From positions 28,030 through 92,029 of the forward strand of contig WHTI01000002.1 in NCBI GenBank assembly GCA_009377815.1: 64,000 nt of DNA. The letters run 5' to 3'. A program made the position numbers and the translations under genes. The notes under the pieces are model-generated. The model searched no databases. It was not told the origin of the DNA and worked only from the letters and a program-made list of their open reading frames with translations. The DNA comes from Actinomycetota bacterium. GTDB lineage: Bacteria; Actinomycetota; CADDZG01; WHSQ01. Shown here piece by piece: positions 9,854 through 20,350 of the stretch (position 1 is the stretch's first letter; every line of letters begins with the position of its first letter).

Positions 9854-11032
9854 TTGAGAAAACCGCCCCTGTCGAACCTAAGGGTCCTAGACCTTTCTAG
9901 GCTCGCGCCAGGTCCTTTTGCGACGATGCTCCTGGGAAGACTTGGTGCCCAGGTGATTTCCGTCGAGCCGCCGCGTGCTCTTCGAGAAGAATCGTCACTT
10001 GACCGCCTCGAGGGACACGGGGATGCAGCAAGCAGGCGTCTGGGCACATCCCCCCTTTTTTCACATAGGCGCAGCTTGGTTGTCGACCTTAAGTCGGCCG
10101 TCGGCGTATCAATCATAAAGAGGATGGTTCCCACCGTTGATATCTTCCTGGAGGGTTTCCGGCCAGGAGTAATTGAGCGATTGGATCTCGGATACGAGAC
10201 TCTCTCAAGCATCAATACCGGTCTCGTGTACTGCTCGATTACGGGTTTCGGTCAGAGCGGGCCCTCGAGTCAAACACCCGGGCACGACCTCACCTACCTC
10301 GCTGAAAGTGGAATCCTTTCTGCTGCGACACGTCCCGGACAGAAACCTGGAATTCCACTCAATGCACTCGCCGACTTTTCCGCAGGGGGGTTGCTTGCGG
10401 CCTTCGGTGTGATGGCGGCGCTCCACGAGCGGACATCTAGTGGTCGAGGAGCGTTCGTCGATGTATCCATGTATCAGGGTTTGCTACTAATGGCTAGCCA
10501 CGCAAGGGACTGGATCGAGAGCATCGCCGAGGATAATTCGTGGGGCGGAGGGTTGCTGACAGGCGAAGCACCTTTCTACGACTGTTATCTCGCCAAGGAT
10601 GAACGCTGGGTCGCGGTCGCTGCACTCGAACCCAAATTCTTCCGGAGGTTCTGCTCAACTCTCGGTTTAGACGACCTGACCGATTCCCAGAACGATCGCG
10701 CTCGATGGCCTGAGATGAGAGTCCGTTTCTCGGACGCAATCGGATCGAGAAATAGTCACGAGACGCTTGCCCTCCTGAAGGAATCTGATGTGACCGTAGC
10801 TCCCGTGCTGTCCCTTACGGAGGCGTTCGAGGAAGCTGTTTCGCGCGGCGTTGTTGGAGATGCCTTTTCTCTCGGTCCGGTTCCCCGATTCGACGCCTTC
10901 TCGTTTCCACCAGTGGACCGGAGCCCACTGCCTGGAGCGGACACATGCACCATTCTTCGCAATTTTGGGTTCTCGGCCTTAGAGATCCGCGAATTCCTAT
11001 CCGACGGAGTTGTGGAGCAGGCAGAGTCCTAG
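9854..11032 (+). CDS. CaiB/BaiF (family III) CoA-transferase
   Basis: LRVLDLSRLAPGPFATMLLGRLGAQVISVE, DIFLEGFRPGVIERLDLGYE, CSITGFGQSGP. Confidence 0.93.
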   Translation: MRKPPLSNLRVLDLSRLAPGPFATMLLGRLGAQVISVEPPRALREESSLDRLEGHGDAASRRLGTSPLFSHRRSLVVDLKSAVGVSIIKRMVPTVDIFLEGFRPGVIERLDLGYETLSSINTGLVYCSITGFGQSGPSSQTPGHDLTYLAESGILSAATRPGQKPGIPLNALADFSAGGLLAAFGVMAALHERTSSGRGAFVDVSMYQGLLLMASHARDWIESIAEDNSWGGGLLTGEAPFYDCYLAKDERWVAVAALEPKFFRRFCSTLGLDDLTDSQNDRARWPEMRVRFSDAIGSRNSHETLALLKESDVTVAPVLSLTEAFEEAVSRGVVGDAFSLGPVPRFDAFSFPPVDRSPLPGADTCTILRNFGFSALEIREFLSDGVVEQAES

Positions 11033-11094
11033 CCGTTGACGAGCCTTCATCACATCAGTATATTCTTCATAATCTTTAGCCTCGAAGGGGATGG

Positions 11095-13137
11095 ATGGGT
11101 ATGTGGCAGATCGGCGTGGACACAGGTGGAACCTTCACTGACGTCGTAGCTATCGATCACGAAGGTCGACGCAAAGCGGGGAAGGTTCCCTCTACGCCCC
11201 CGCACTTTGAGGAAGGAATCATTGAGGGCATCTCGAAGCTTGGCTTAGCACCCGACGAGGTTAGCGTCATCTTCCACGGGTCAACGGTCACAACTAATGC
11301 GGCGCTGACGAAATCGGGGGCATTGACCGCTCTCATCACTACCAAGGGATTCCGGGACGTACTCGAGATCAGGCGGGCTCATCGAGAGGATCTCTACGAC
11401 ATCCTTTGGGACCCGCCCGCGCCTCTCGTTCCGAGATTCAATCGTTTGGAGGCGGACGAGCGGACCAACTATGCGGGAGAGGTCCTAAAGGGAGTTGACG
11501 ACGCCGAAATCAGGGAGCTCGCACAGGTGTTGAAGAAGCGAGGCGTCGAAGCTGTCGCAATTTGTTTTCTCCACTCATATGCCAATCCCTCCAACGAGTT
11601 GCGTGCGAAACAGATAATCCAAGAGGAGCTACCGTCAGTCTTCGTATCAGCTTCTGCCGAGATTCTGCCCCAGCCACCCGAGTTCGAGCGTACGTCCACC
11701 GTTGTTGCGAATGCATATCTGGGCCCTGTGTTGGCAAATTATGTTCGAAAGCTTGATAAGGGTCTCAAGAACGTCGGTTTCTCTTGTGACGTTCTCTTGA
11801 TGCATTCTGCAGGTGGGGTGATGACTCTTGAGTCCTCAGCACTCTTGCCCGTCCGAACCGCTGGCTCGGGTCCTGCTGCGGGAGTGATGGGGGCCGCTGC
11901 GATAGGCACTGCCGCTGGGCGGAGCAATCTGATATCGATGGACATGGGCGGTACCAGTTGTGACGTTTCGGTTATTGTGGAGGGGACGCCCCACCTTTCC
12001 AGGCAACATCAGCTGGAATGGGGACTTCCCATCATGTTCCCAAGCATAGACTTCGCGGCTATCGGCGCGGGCGGTGGTTCGATTGCGTGGATAGACGCCG
12101 CTGGTTATCCAAAGTCCGGCCCCGAAAGTGCAGGAGCTCGCCCTGGTCCAGCATGCTACGGAGAGGGCGGTATCGAACCGACGACTACTGACGCGAATCT
12201 GTACCTCGGTCGGCTTAGCGAAGAGAATTTCCTGGGTGGGGACCTTTCGGTCGATCGAAGCCTGTCTGAGGCGGCGATCCGAGGGCGTCTTGCTGATCCC
12301 CTTGGCCTCAGCCTTGAGGAAGCTGCGGCAGGTGTGGTCCGAATAGCGAATGCCAACATGGCCTCGGCCGTCCGACTCGTGACCATCCAAAAGGGTTTTG
12401 ATCCGCGGGAATTCTCTCTTGTCGCTTTCGGCGGAGCTGGACCACTTCATGCGGTCGAGGTGGCTAAAGAACTCGGAATTCCTGAGGTGATCATTCCACC
12501 TCAGCCTGGACTCACATCTGCTCTGGGTCTTCTCTTCGTTGACCTCATGCACGATCTCTGTCAGTCGCTTGTTCTCAATGCGGATGAGTCGAGGTTCTCT
12601 GAGGCGGAGAAGATCTTCGCCGGATTCGAGGATGAGCTGAGCAAACGATTGCAGAACGAGGGGGCAGACCCATCCGATATCCAACTGACGCGTTTGGTAG
12701 ATATGCGCTACGCCGGGCAGCTGCATACGATCACAGTCCCCATTGGACCAGCTCCATTCGATGCAAGTGTTGTGCCGGTGGCTACGAAGAGTTTTCATAA
12801 GGCACATGAACGCGAGTATCGCTATTCGCGTGCGGAGTGGCCTGTCGAAATCTCGGTCCTGAGAGTTGAGGCACGGGCCGCAACGCCGAAACCCTTATTG
12901 AAGCTCAACGTCTCAGCGTCACCCCAAGAGAAAGTGGAGCGTGAGGTCTATTTTGAGGACGAGGGCTGGGTTTCCACGAGCATTATCAAGCGCGAGGGAT
13001 TGGGAGTCGGCGATGTTGTTGTGGGTCCAGCCATTGTCGAGGAGTTCGACTCTACTACCCTGATTCCATCTGGCTTCGTTGCTGAGGTCGACTTGATGAG
13101 CAACCTACTAATCAGTGCAGAGCGCGCTGATGCCTAA
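11095..13137 (+). CDS. Hydantoinase/oxoprolinase family protein, HyuA-like subunit
   Basis: IGVDTGGTFTDVVAID, FHGSTVTTNA, GSGPAAGVMGAA, DMGGTSCDVS, GFDPREFSLVAFGGAGPLHA. Confidence 0.95.
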   Translation: MGMWQIGVDTGGTFTDVVAIDHEGRRKAGKVPSTPPHFEEGIIEGISKLGLAPDEVSVIFHGSTVTTNAALTKSGALTALITTKGFRDVLEIRRAHREDLYDILWDPPAPLVPRFNRLEADERTNYAGEVLKGVDDAEIRELAQVLKKRGVEAVAICFLHSYANPSNELRAKQIIQEELPSVFVSASAEILPQPPEFERTSTVVANAYLGPVLANYVRKLDKGLKNVGFSCDVLLMHSAGGVMTLESSALLPVRTAGSGPAAGVMGAAAIGTAAGRSNLISMDMGGTSCDVSVIVEGTPHLSRQHQLEWGLPIMFPSIDFAAIGAGGGSIAWIDAAGYPKSGPESAGARPGPACYGEGGIEPTTTDANLYLGRLSEENFLGGDLSVDRSLSEAAIRGRLADPLGLSLEEAAAGVVRIANANMASAVRLVTIQKGFDPREFSLVAFGGAGPLHAVEVAKELGIPEVIIPPQPGLTSALGLLFVDLMHDLCQSLVLNADESRFSEAEKIFAGFEDELSKRLQNEGADPSDIQLTRLVDMRYAGQLHTITVPIGPAPFDASVVPVATKSFHKAHEREYRYSRAEWPVEISVLRVEARAATPKPLLKLNVSASPQEKVEREVYFEDEGWVSTSIIKREGLGVGDVVVGPAIVEEFDSTTLIPSGFVAEVDLMSNLLISAERADA

Positions 13138-14902
13138 GGTAGACCCCGTCACTTTTGAGGTCCTGCGGAACGCCCTCGTTTCCGCGGTGGACGAAATGGG
13201 ATTGATGCTGGAGAAGGTGGCTTTCTCACTAGTCGTAAGCGAGGGGAGGGACTTCAGCACGTCCATCAGCGACAATGATGGAGATCTAATTGCGGACGGA
13301 ACACAGGATCTTCCCGGTCACGTCGGGACGATTCCCTTCACAACGAAGGCGATCATCGAGGCTATTGGGCTCGAGGGACTGAAGCCCGGTGACGTGATCA
13401 TCATGAATGATCCTTATCTCGGTGGGACTCACTGCCAAGACGTTCGCACTGTCATGCCAGTCTACTGGGATGACGAACTCGTGAACTTTGTGCAGGTTTC
13501 TGCCCATTGGCTAGACGTTGGAGGTCGAGTCCCTGGGAGTTTCCAAATCGATGCGGCATCGGCATACGAGGAGGCTCTCTACATCACCCCGATCCATCTC
13601 GTGAGAGAGGGAGCACTTGACAACGAAGTCCTCAATCTCATCTTGAGGAACATCCGCGTCCCAGAAATAACGCGTGGTGACGTGGTCGGAATGATCGAAG
13701 CATGTCGAACCGGTGAAGAGAGGTTGCATGCTCTTTATCTCAAGTATGGGCGCTCGCTAATGTTCGCCCAGATGCGCGAGCTCAAGGAGCACTCACGAAG
13801 ACTGCTTGAGCAGCACTTCAGAGATCTGACCGAGGGCACGTACTCATTCACGGATTACGTCGACTACGACCCGGGATCCAGTAGCCGAGAGCCGATTCCG
13901 ATCCACCTCGACCTGACGATCAGAGATGGCCGTCCTCTTTTTGATTTCTCTAAGTCAGGACCACAAACGCTAGGGGCAGTTAACATCTCGAGATCTCTGC
14001 TCTGGTCGGGGATTCTCGTTGCGACGAAGGCAATCTTTCCCGATGTCCCGGTCAATCAAGGAGTGTTCCAAGCGGTTGATTTGGTCGCGCCCGACGGGCT
14101 GGTCGTTACGGCTCAGTTTCCGGCCTCCACAAGTGCCGGCTTCTCGAATAGCTACGAGAAGGTCACCGCTTGCATACTCGGGTGCTTCTTGGAGATCCTG
14201 CCAGAGCGATCCATGGTCGGTTCAGGGAACATCGGTAATTTCGTTTTGGGGGGAACTGATCCGAGAACGACCCCTCCAACTGAATTCATCATGTACGACT
14301 GGACAGCCGGTGGCTACGGTGCTCGACCTGGCAAGAAAGACAACCACAGTGCCATCAGCTTGTTTGCGTCAGGAACACAGAATCAGCCAATCGAACCGAT
14401 GGAACGGATGTATCCGGTCCTCTTCACGGAGTATGGGTTCCTCCCCGACTCGGGCGGCCCTGGAAGACACCGTGGGGGGGTCGGTATCTGCCGCAGCTTC
14501 CGGCTCATGGAGGGGGCGGACGGAAGCATCTCTGTGACGGGAGATCGAGAAGTCATTCCCGCTTGGGGATTTAAGGGAGGAGCATCTGCCAACGCTGGAG
14601 ACGGAATGGTTTGCATCGTTGATGGAAGCGAGGTGAGCATCGGGATGAAGAAATCTGGTGTGCCAGTGAAAGGCGGATGGACTCTCCGCTACTGGGAGGG
14701 CGGGGGCGGCGGTTACGAGCCGCCTTGGAAGAGACCGACTGACTGGGTTCTAGAGGACGTCGTTAACGGGCTAGTGACCGTGGAGGGAGCAAGAAGAGAC
14801 TACTTCGTGGTTGTCAACGTATTGGATGAAGACCTACTTGACTACCGGGTGGACGAGGAATCAACACGTTCGGTCAGAGCCACTGCAGAGGCCTCTGCAT
14901 GA
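13130..14902 (+). CDS. Hydantoinase B/oxoprolinase family protein, HyuB-like subunit (copy 1)
   Basis: DPVTFEVLRNALVSAVDEMG, NDPYLGGTHCQDV, GYGARPGKKDNHSAIS, PDSGGPGRHRGGVG; ATGCCTAA overlap with HyuA stop. Confidence 0.95.
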   Translation: MPKVDPVTFEVLRNALVSAVDEMGLMLEKVAFSLVVSEGRDFSTSISDNDGDLIADGTQDLPGHVGTIPFTTKAIIEAIGLEGLKPGDVIIMNDPYLGGTHCQDVRTVMPVYWDDELVNFVQVSAHWLDVGGRVPGSFQIDAASAYEEALYITPIHLVREGALDNEVLNLILRNIRVPEITRGDVVGMIEACRTGEERLHALYLKYGRSLMFAQMRELKEHSRRLLEQHFRDLTEGTYSFTDYVDYDPGSSSREPIPIHLDLTIRDGRPLFDFSKSGPQTLGAVNISRSLLWSGILVATKAIFPDVPVNQGVFQAVDLVAPDGLVVTAQFPASTSAGFSNSYEKVTACILGCFLEILPERSMVGSGNIGNFVLGGTDPRTTPPTEFIMYDWTAGGYGARPGKKDNHSAISLFASGTQNQPIEPMERMYPVLFTEYGFLPDSGGPGRHRGGVGICRSFRLMEGADGSISVTGDREVIPAWGFKGGASANAGDGMVCIVDGSEVSIGMKKSGVPVKGGWTLRYWEGGGGGYEPPWKRPTDWVLEDVVNGLVTVEGARRDYFVVVNVLDEDLLDYRVDEESTRSVRATAEASA

Positions 14903-14936
14903 GAGGTTTTGGCAGCGTCGCTACCAGAGAGAGGGT

Positions 14937-16190
14937 GTGAGTGAGGTGGCTGGAGCAAGAAAGTGGTTCGCTGTTTTTGCGCTTGTTTCCCTGCTGACTG
15001 CTACTGCAGCATGTTCGGATGACAAGTCCGACAACTCTGGAAACACAGAAACGAACGAGAATGGCAGCTTGAGCGACCCAATCATTATCGGCTACGTCCT
15101 GGGGGCAACTGGATGGATGCGCTTCTATGACGGCCCCGCGCTTGACGCGGCTCGCTTGGCGGTTGACGACATCAACTCAGCTGGGGGGGTGCTCGGCCGC
15201 CCTCTTCAGCTGCTTCAATATGACATGAAGACAGATCCACCTCTGGGCGTAAATGGTGTCTTGGAAATGATCGATAAGGGCGCTGCGGCGTTGATTGCCC
15301 CTGGTGACTACGACACCGCCGCGCCCGCACTGACAACGGCCGAAGAAAACCAGATTCCGATCATCTCCGGCTTGGGATCCGACTACAAGCTTGGACTTTT
15401 CGGGCCCTATTCATATTCGATGGGATTGGCGAGCAACGTGCAGGGTGCAGCTGGAGCTGAATGGGCCTTTGAGGAACAAGGATGGGATTCAGCCTATGTC
15501 CTGACGGATGTAACCATCGAGATTACAAAGACCGCTGGACAGTTCTTCTTGCAGCGTTTTGACGAACTGGGCGGCGAGATTGTTGGAGCGGATACCTTTC
15601 TGAATGACGATGCGTCGATCGGCGCGCAAATCACTTCGCTGCAGAATGCCTCGTCTCAGCCGGACTTCATCTACATGTCGTCCTTCATCCCCGGCAGTGC
15701 CAGTGCAATCAAGCAGATAAGGGATGCGGGCATCGATTTGCCGATCCTGTGTCAGATCTCATGTGGGGAAGGTGTGGAATGGGTGAAGGGTATCCCTGGA
15801 CTCTCTAACTTCTTCTACACGAACATGGGTTTCGTCTATGGCGAAGGAGACCCAAACGCGAAGGTATGGGAGCTTGCTCAACGCTTTGAGCAGGCTTATG
15901 GGTCGCCGATGGAGCTGTCCTTGACGCTCGGAGGTTACGCGTCGGTTGAGATGTTGGCCTATGCCATCGAGGAGGCCGGTTCAACAGATTCCGAGGCGAT
16001 TAAACAGGCTCTAGATGGTGCCCAGGGAGTCGATACGGTTCTTGGACCAGTCAGTTTCACTCCAGAGTTCCACATGATGTACGACATCGCCGTACGCATT
16101 GGCTCAATCGTGGATGGAGAGCAGACTTTCGTTACGACGTGGACTCCCAACGAGGTGAACCTCACAGGCGAGAACCTACCTGAACCTTAG
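14937..16190 (+). CDS. Branched-chain amino acid-type (LivJ/K-like) ABC transporter substrate-binding lipoprotein
   Basis: Lipoprotein signal LVSLLTATAACSDD; IIIGYVLGATGWMRFYDGPALDAARLAVDDINSAGGVLGRPLQLL; GTG start with purine-rich RBS. Confidence 0.88.
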   Translation: MSEVAGARKWFAVFALVSLLTATAACSDDKSDNSGNTETNENGSLSDPIIIGYVLGATGWMRFYDGPALDAARLAVDDINSAGGVLGRPLQLLQYDMKTDPPLGVNGVLEMIDKGAAALIAPGDYDTAAPALTTAEENQIPIISGLGSDYKLGLFGPYSYSMGLASNVQGAAGAEWAFEEQGWDSAYVLTDVTIEITKTAGQFFLQRFDELGGEIVGADTFLNDDASIGAQITSLQNASSQPDFIYMSSFIPGSASAIKQIRDAGIDLPILCQISCGEGVEWVKGIPGLSNFFYTNMGFVYGEGDPNAKVWELAQRFEQAYGSPMELSLTLGGYASVEMLAYAIEEAGSTDSEAIKQALDGAQGVDTVLGPVSFTPEFHMMYDIAVRIGSIVDGEQTFVTTWTPNEVNLTGENLPEP

Positions 16191-16206
16191 AAAGTCCCTT
16201 GACATA

Positions 16207-16248
16207 GGCTGGTGTGGCAGCGGGTCGAGACTCATTGCCACACCAGCC
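16207..16248. promoter_or_regulatory. Perfect 13-bp inverted repeat (GGCTGGTGTGGCA/TGCCACACCAGCC), intercistronic hairpin
   Basis: Arms 16207-16219 and 16236-16248 read directly; lies between the substrate-binding protein and livG-like genes; no U-tract follows. Confidence 0.85.
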
Positions 16249-16287
16249 CCCCCCTTATCTCTTGCGTCGGAAGGGAACATTGCAACG

Positions 16288-17004
16288 ATGAGTCGCAGTT
16301 TGGCCGTCGAGTCTGCAACAGTTTCGTTTGGAGGCGTGGACGCCGTGCGATCGGTGTCCCTGACCCTTCACCCTGGGGAGATTGTGGGCCTAATTGGTCC
16401 CAATGGAGCGGGGAAGACGACTCTAATGAATGTTACTAGCGGACTTCAGAAGGCCTCATCTGGTCGAGTCCTAATAGACGATGTGGATGTGACGTCCTGG
16501 CCTCCCTTTCGCCGTGCTCGGCATGGATTGTCACGAACTTTTCAGGATGTTCGGCTTTTTCTTTATCTCACGGTGTTCGAGAACGCGCATGCGGGGGCTT
16601 TGGGTGTTGGGCAGGATCCAGTTTCCGCCCTCGACACAACGAGCGAGATGCTTAAGAGGTTTGGATTGGAGGCTCTCGCCGACGATCTGGCGGTTTCGCT
16701 CAATCACGTCGAACAACGCCGACTCGCAATTGCTCGAGCCCTCACGGCCAGGCCGAGCTATCTGTTGCTTGATGAACCGGGGGCCGGTTTGAGCGAGGGG
16801 GAGACAGATGACTTGTTGAACAGCCTGGTCAGCGTAAGAAACGACCTTGGCTGCGGTCTTCTCGTTATCGAACATGATATGCGCCTCATCATGCGCCTCT
16901 GTGACCGAATTCAGGTTCTGAACGACGGTGCGACGATTGCCATAGGGACCCCAGAGCAGATCCAGGCGGATCCTCAGGTTCACTCCGCCTACCTGGGGGT
17001 TTAG
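16288..17004 (+). CDS. ABC transporter ATP-binding protein, LivG-like
   Basis: GPNGAGKTTLMNV Walker A, LNHVEQRRLAIARAL, LLLDEPGAGLSEGE. Confidence 0.93.
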   Translation: MSRSLAVESATVSFGGVDAVRSVSLTLHPGEIVGLIGPNGAGKTTLMNVTSGLQKASSGRVLIDDVDVTSWPPFRRARHGLSRTFQDVRLFLYLTVFENAHAGALGVGQDPVSALDTTSEMLKRFGLEALADDLAVSLNHVEQRRLAIARALTARPSYLLLDEPGAGLSEGETDDLLNSLVSVRNDLGCGLLVIEHDMRLIMRLCDRIQVLNDGATIAIGTPEQIQADPQVHSAYLGV

Positions 17005-17013
17005 GAGATTGGA

Positions 17014-17748
17014 TTGCTAGAGACAACGGGTCTGACCGTCGACTACGAACGGATAAGGGCGCTTCGTGATGCCGACCTTCGTGTCTCCGAGGGAGATATC
17101 GTCGGAATCCTCGGTCCTAACGGGGCTGGAAAGTCGACTCTTCTTTCGGCCATCGTTGGGTTGGTTCGACCCAGTTCAGGAACAATCTCTTTTCAGGGCC
17201 AGTCCTTACTTGGCATGAAGACTGAAGACATCGCCAGGCTTGGCGTGGCACTGGTCCCCGAAGGACGACATGTCTTTCGGAGACTCTCTGTGATTCAGAA
17301 TCTAATGCTGGGAGCCAGCGTCAGGAGGAGCGACCGAAGCGTGTCCTCCGATGCTGAGGAGCTCATGGATCGGTTTCCCGTGCTCGCGAAGAAGAGGAAC
17401 GACTCCGCTGGCTCGCTATCGGGCGGCCAGCAGCAGCAGCTCGTAATCGCCAGAGCGCTTCTCTCTAAACCTCGTTTGCTGGTCCTTGACGAGCCATCTC
17501 TGGGACTTGACCCGAAGATGGTCCACCTCGTCTTTGACATTCTGCGAGAGCTTGGTGAGGAGGGACTGGCTCTGCTTATTGCCGAACAGAACACCGTTCG
17601 AACACTCGGTATCACCCAAAGGGTTTACGTACTCAGGACTGGTTCCGTTGTTTGGGCAGGGCCTTCCGACGATCTGGAGGCTCAGCTTGACTTCAAATCA
17701 GAGTATTTGGGAGCAGAATCCGTTGTGAAACGGCTGGAGGATCAGTGA
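17014..17748 (+). CDS. ABC transporter ATP-binding protein, LivF-like
   Basis: GPNGAGKSTLLSAI, PEGRHVFRRLSV, LSGGQQQQLVIARALLSKPRLLVLDEPSLGL. Confidence 0.93.
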   Translation: MLETTGLTVDYERIRALRDADLRVSEGDIVGILGPNGAGKSTLLSAIVGLVRPSSGTISFQGQSLLGMKTEDIARLGVALVPEGRHVFRRLSVIQNLMLGASVRRSDRSVSSDAEELMDRFPVLAKKRNDSAGSLSGGQQQQLVIARALLSKPRLLVLDEPSLGLDPKMVHLVFDILRELGEEGLALLIAEQNTVRTLGITQRVYVLRTGSVVWAGPSDDLEAQLDFKSEYLGAESVVKRLEDQ

Positions 17749-18635
17749 GGTTTGTACAGTACGTCCTTGATGCCTTAAGTCTAGGAAGCACATTTGCACT
17801 TGCGGCTCTTGGAATCGCGTTGGTCTTCAGTTTGATGCGACTTATCAACTTCGCCCATGGCGAGATCATTGTCGCAAGCGCCTACGCGCTCTGGTACCTC
17901 AGATCCGAATGGGAACTTCACTGGTTCTTAGCCACCATCGGAACAGTATCGGTGGGGATAGCGGTGGCGTTGATCATGGAGCGTCTGGCTTTTCGCCCCC
18001 TCCGGCATGCTGGCCCAACGATGCTGCTTGCAAGCTCGTTTGCGGTGTCCGTGACCGTCCAGAACTTCCTAATCTTGTCAATTGGAGATGATTTCCGCTC
18101 TGTTGCTTCTCCGAGCTTCATTACAGGAACTGTCACGTGGGGTTCACTGCGGCTTCCCAAGGTAAGCATCCTGGCCCTGGTGGTGAGTGTGTTGTTCATG
18201 ACTGGACTTGCTCTATTTCTCAGACGGACTCGTCTTGGTCAACAAATGCTTGCAAGTGCGGAGGACTTCGACATGGCACGACTTCTCGGAGTGAGAGCCA
18301 ACGGAGTGATCGCTGCGGCCTTTGCCATCAGTGGACTACTGGCAGCGGTGCTCGCACTAATCTTGGTAGCGCAGCAGGGATTGATTCACATAAGGATGGG
18401 GCTGCCTCCCCTACTCATTGCGTTTGTTGCAACTGTGATTGGCGGGATTGGCAGTCTACCTGGAGCGGTCGCCGGAGGACTGATACTTGGGGGAGTCGTC
18501 ACGGCTCTGCAAGTAGCGCTTCCCATTGGACTCCTGCCTTTTCGCGACGCCTTCACTTACTCGATCGTCATTGTGATTCTCTTGGTGAAGCCTGAGGGGT
18601 TGTTTGGATCTCGGACGAGAGAGAGCAGGGTATGA
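17745..18635 (+). CDS. Branched-chain amino acid-type ABC transporter permease, LivH-like
   Basis: ALGIALVFSLMRLINFAHGE, GGIGSLPGAVAGGLILG; ATGA-type overlap with livF-like gene. Confidence 0.92.
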   Translation: MRFVQYVLDALSLGSTFALAALGIALVFSLMRLINFAHGEIIVASAYALWYLRSEWELHWFLATIGTVSVGIAVALIMERLAFRPLRHAGPTMLLASSFAVSVTVQNFLILSIGDDFRSVASPSFITGTVTWGSLRLPKVSILALVVSVLFMTGLALFLRRTRLGQQMLASAEDFDMARLLGVRANGVIAAAFAISGLLAAVLALILVAQQGLIHIRMGLPPLLIAFVATVIGGIGSLPGAVAGGLILGGVVTALQVALPIGLLPFRDAFTYSIVIVILLVKPEGLFGSRTRESRV

Positions 18636-19699
18636 AGGGCAGAAAGAGTCTCCGTTTCCACGGACTTTCGTATCACCTGCCACTAGTTGTCTCTTTGCTT
18701 GTCGTCCTTCTGGTTGGTTTGTTGGGTGCGGCCTTCGCTCCCTTGGTACTCCAGAGAACGGTCACGAGCATGATGATCGCCGTTGTCTTGGCGGTTGGGC
18801 TCTATATCTTCAGTGGAAACAGCGGAATCTTGTCCTTTGGCCACATGAGTTTCATGGCCGTTGGCGCTTACGTCACCTCTTGGTTGACGATTCCTGCCAA
18901 CCTTAAGGCACTCTTCTTTTCGTTTCCCGGCCCTTTGGACTTTCTCTACACGCTTAATGTCCCACCCTGGGCCGGGCTGCTCGCGGGCGTCTTCATTGCC
19001 GCAGTGGTGGGATTGGTTACCGGGTCGATATTGATGCGATTGTCAGATATCGAAGCCTCCATCGCCACCCTGTCGCTATTGCTCATCGTCAATGTCGTGG
19101 CTTCCAACTGGCAGGGGGTGACGCAGGGACAACGGACGATGGTCGGCGTTCCGCAAGTGGTTGAGATTGGCAACTCTATGGTTTGTGCGATCCTGGCGAT
19201 TCTGATTGCCTATCTATATCAGCGGTCTCGATCTGGGCAGAGGTTGAGGGCTTCCCGCGAAGATGAAAATGCTGCTGCGGTATTGGGTGTCAGAGTGAGC
19301 CTGGAGCGTCTCGTCGCGTTCACGATCAGCGCCGGCGTGGTCGGTGCGGGTGGGGTGCTATATGCCCACTTCTCATCTGGGTTCAGTCCGAACCATTTCT
19401 TTCTTCAGAGAACCTTCTTGATCGTTGCAATGGTAATTGTTGGCGGAAGACACAGCCTTCCGGGTGTCGTTACCGGGGTGTTTGTGATCACCATAGTGGC
19501 GGAGGTTCTGCGCAAGGTGGAAGAGGGCGTGGTGCTCTTTGGAGTTTCGATCAATGCTCCAACTGGAATGGGTGATGTCGCGTTGGGTTTGTTCCTGCTC
19601 GCGGTTCTGGTTTGGAGACCAGAGGGGATTATTGGGCCTGCGGAGATAAGATGGCCCTCTCGCAACAAAGGCGCTGCTCGTGAGGTCGAGACGAATTAG
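18632..19699 (+). CDS. Branched-chain amino acid-type ABC transporter permease, LivM-like
   Basis: GNSGILSFGHMSFMAVGAY, SREDENAAAVLGV, VGGRHSLPGVVTGVF. Confidence 0.92.
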   Translation: MKGRKSLRFHGLSYHLPLVVSLLVVLLVGLLGAAFAPLVLQRTVTSMMIAVVLAVGLYIFSGNSGILSFGHMSFMAVGAYVTSWLTIPANLKALFFSFPGPLDFLYTLNVPPWAGLLAGVFIAAVVGLVTGSILMRLSDIEASIATLSLLLIVNVVASNWQGVTQGQRTMVGVPQVVEIGNSMVCAILAILIAYLYQRSRSGQRLRASREDENAAAVLGVRVSLERLVAFTISAGVVGAGGVLYAHFSSGFSPNHFFLQRTFLIVAMVIVGGRHSLPGVVTGVFVITIVAEVLRKVEEGVVLFGVSINAPTGMGDVALGLFLLAVLVWRPEGIIGPAEIRWPSRNKGAAREVETN

Positions 19700-19954
19700 G
19701 CGATGGAGGCGCCATACTCTCTGGGAATATTGAAACTCACAAAGCTAGGCCCGACGAGATGGGACGCTCACAACTCAGCTAAGGGCCAGCCGAATTTACG
19801 TAACTCCATCAACCGAGCAAGACCAGCTCTATCGACTCCACAAGAAACCACAGAGTGACCTCCATCGATGGCTCGATACGGACGTTGTCGCGATCGGCGC
19901 CACGTCGATAGTCCTTGATGTCGATGTGATCGAGAGGCCTCGCGATCAGGTCAA

Positions 19955-20293
19955 TCACGATACAGCCTGTACCGGAACCTCCCATTCCTCGACAGTGACG
20001 GCGACGGATTCCTTGGTTGTTGGTCCCATGAAGTTCTTCTCGTCACCTAGTACGACTTCCCACTGGGGGGAGGTGACGGCGGTTCTAAGCGCCTCCAGGC
20101 TGTCGAACCAAACCTCTGCCACTCCATCGTAGGGGGGTTCTTTTCCTGGTATCTCAACGGGGCAGTTCTGCACATACCTCTTTACTCCAGGGAGACCCAG
20201 GACCAAAGGGGCGTGGTTGTGTCGCCAGTGTTCGATGAACTCCTGGTGCGACATCCCATCTCTTCTCTTCAGCACCACGATAGATTTCACCAT
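19955..20293 (-). CDS. EthD-domain protein (dimeric alpha-beta barrel)
   Basis: MVKSIVVLKRRDGMSHQEFIEHWRHNHAPLVLGLPGVKRYVQN. Confidence 0.88.
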   Translation of the reverse strand: MVKSIVVLKRRDGMSHQEFIEHWRHNHAPLVLGLPGVKRYVQNCPVEIPGKEPPYDGVAEVWFDSLEALRTAVTSPQWEVVLGDEKNFMGPTTKESVAVTVEEWEVPVQAVS

Positions 20294-20350
20294 TAGGGCT
20301 TCTATTCCTTTCTTGTCACGTTGAGTTAGCTTCCGGAGTGTTGCGTTGTC

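Noticed and set aside
11836-12807. 323-aa minus-strand ORF inside the HyuA gene
   Set aside because: Antisense shadow of a conserved CDS.
19810-19965. Coding-like minus-strand stretch (DLIARPLDHIDIKDYRRGADRDNVRIEPSMEVTLWFLVES) between LivM and EthD genes
   Set aside because: Could be a gene relic but no family recognised and it overlaps the EthD gene end; not enough to call.
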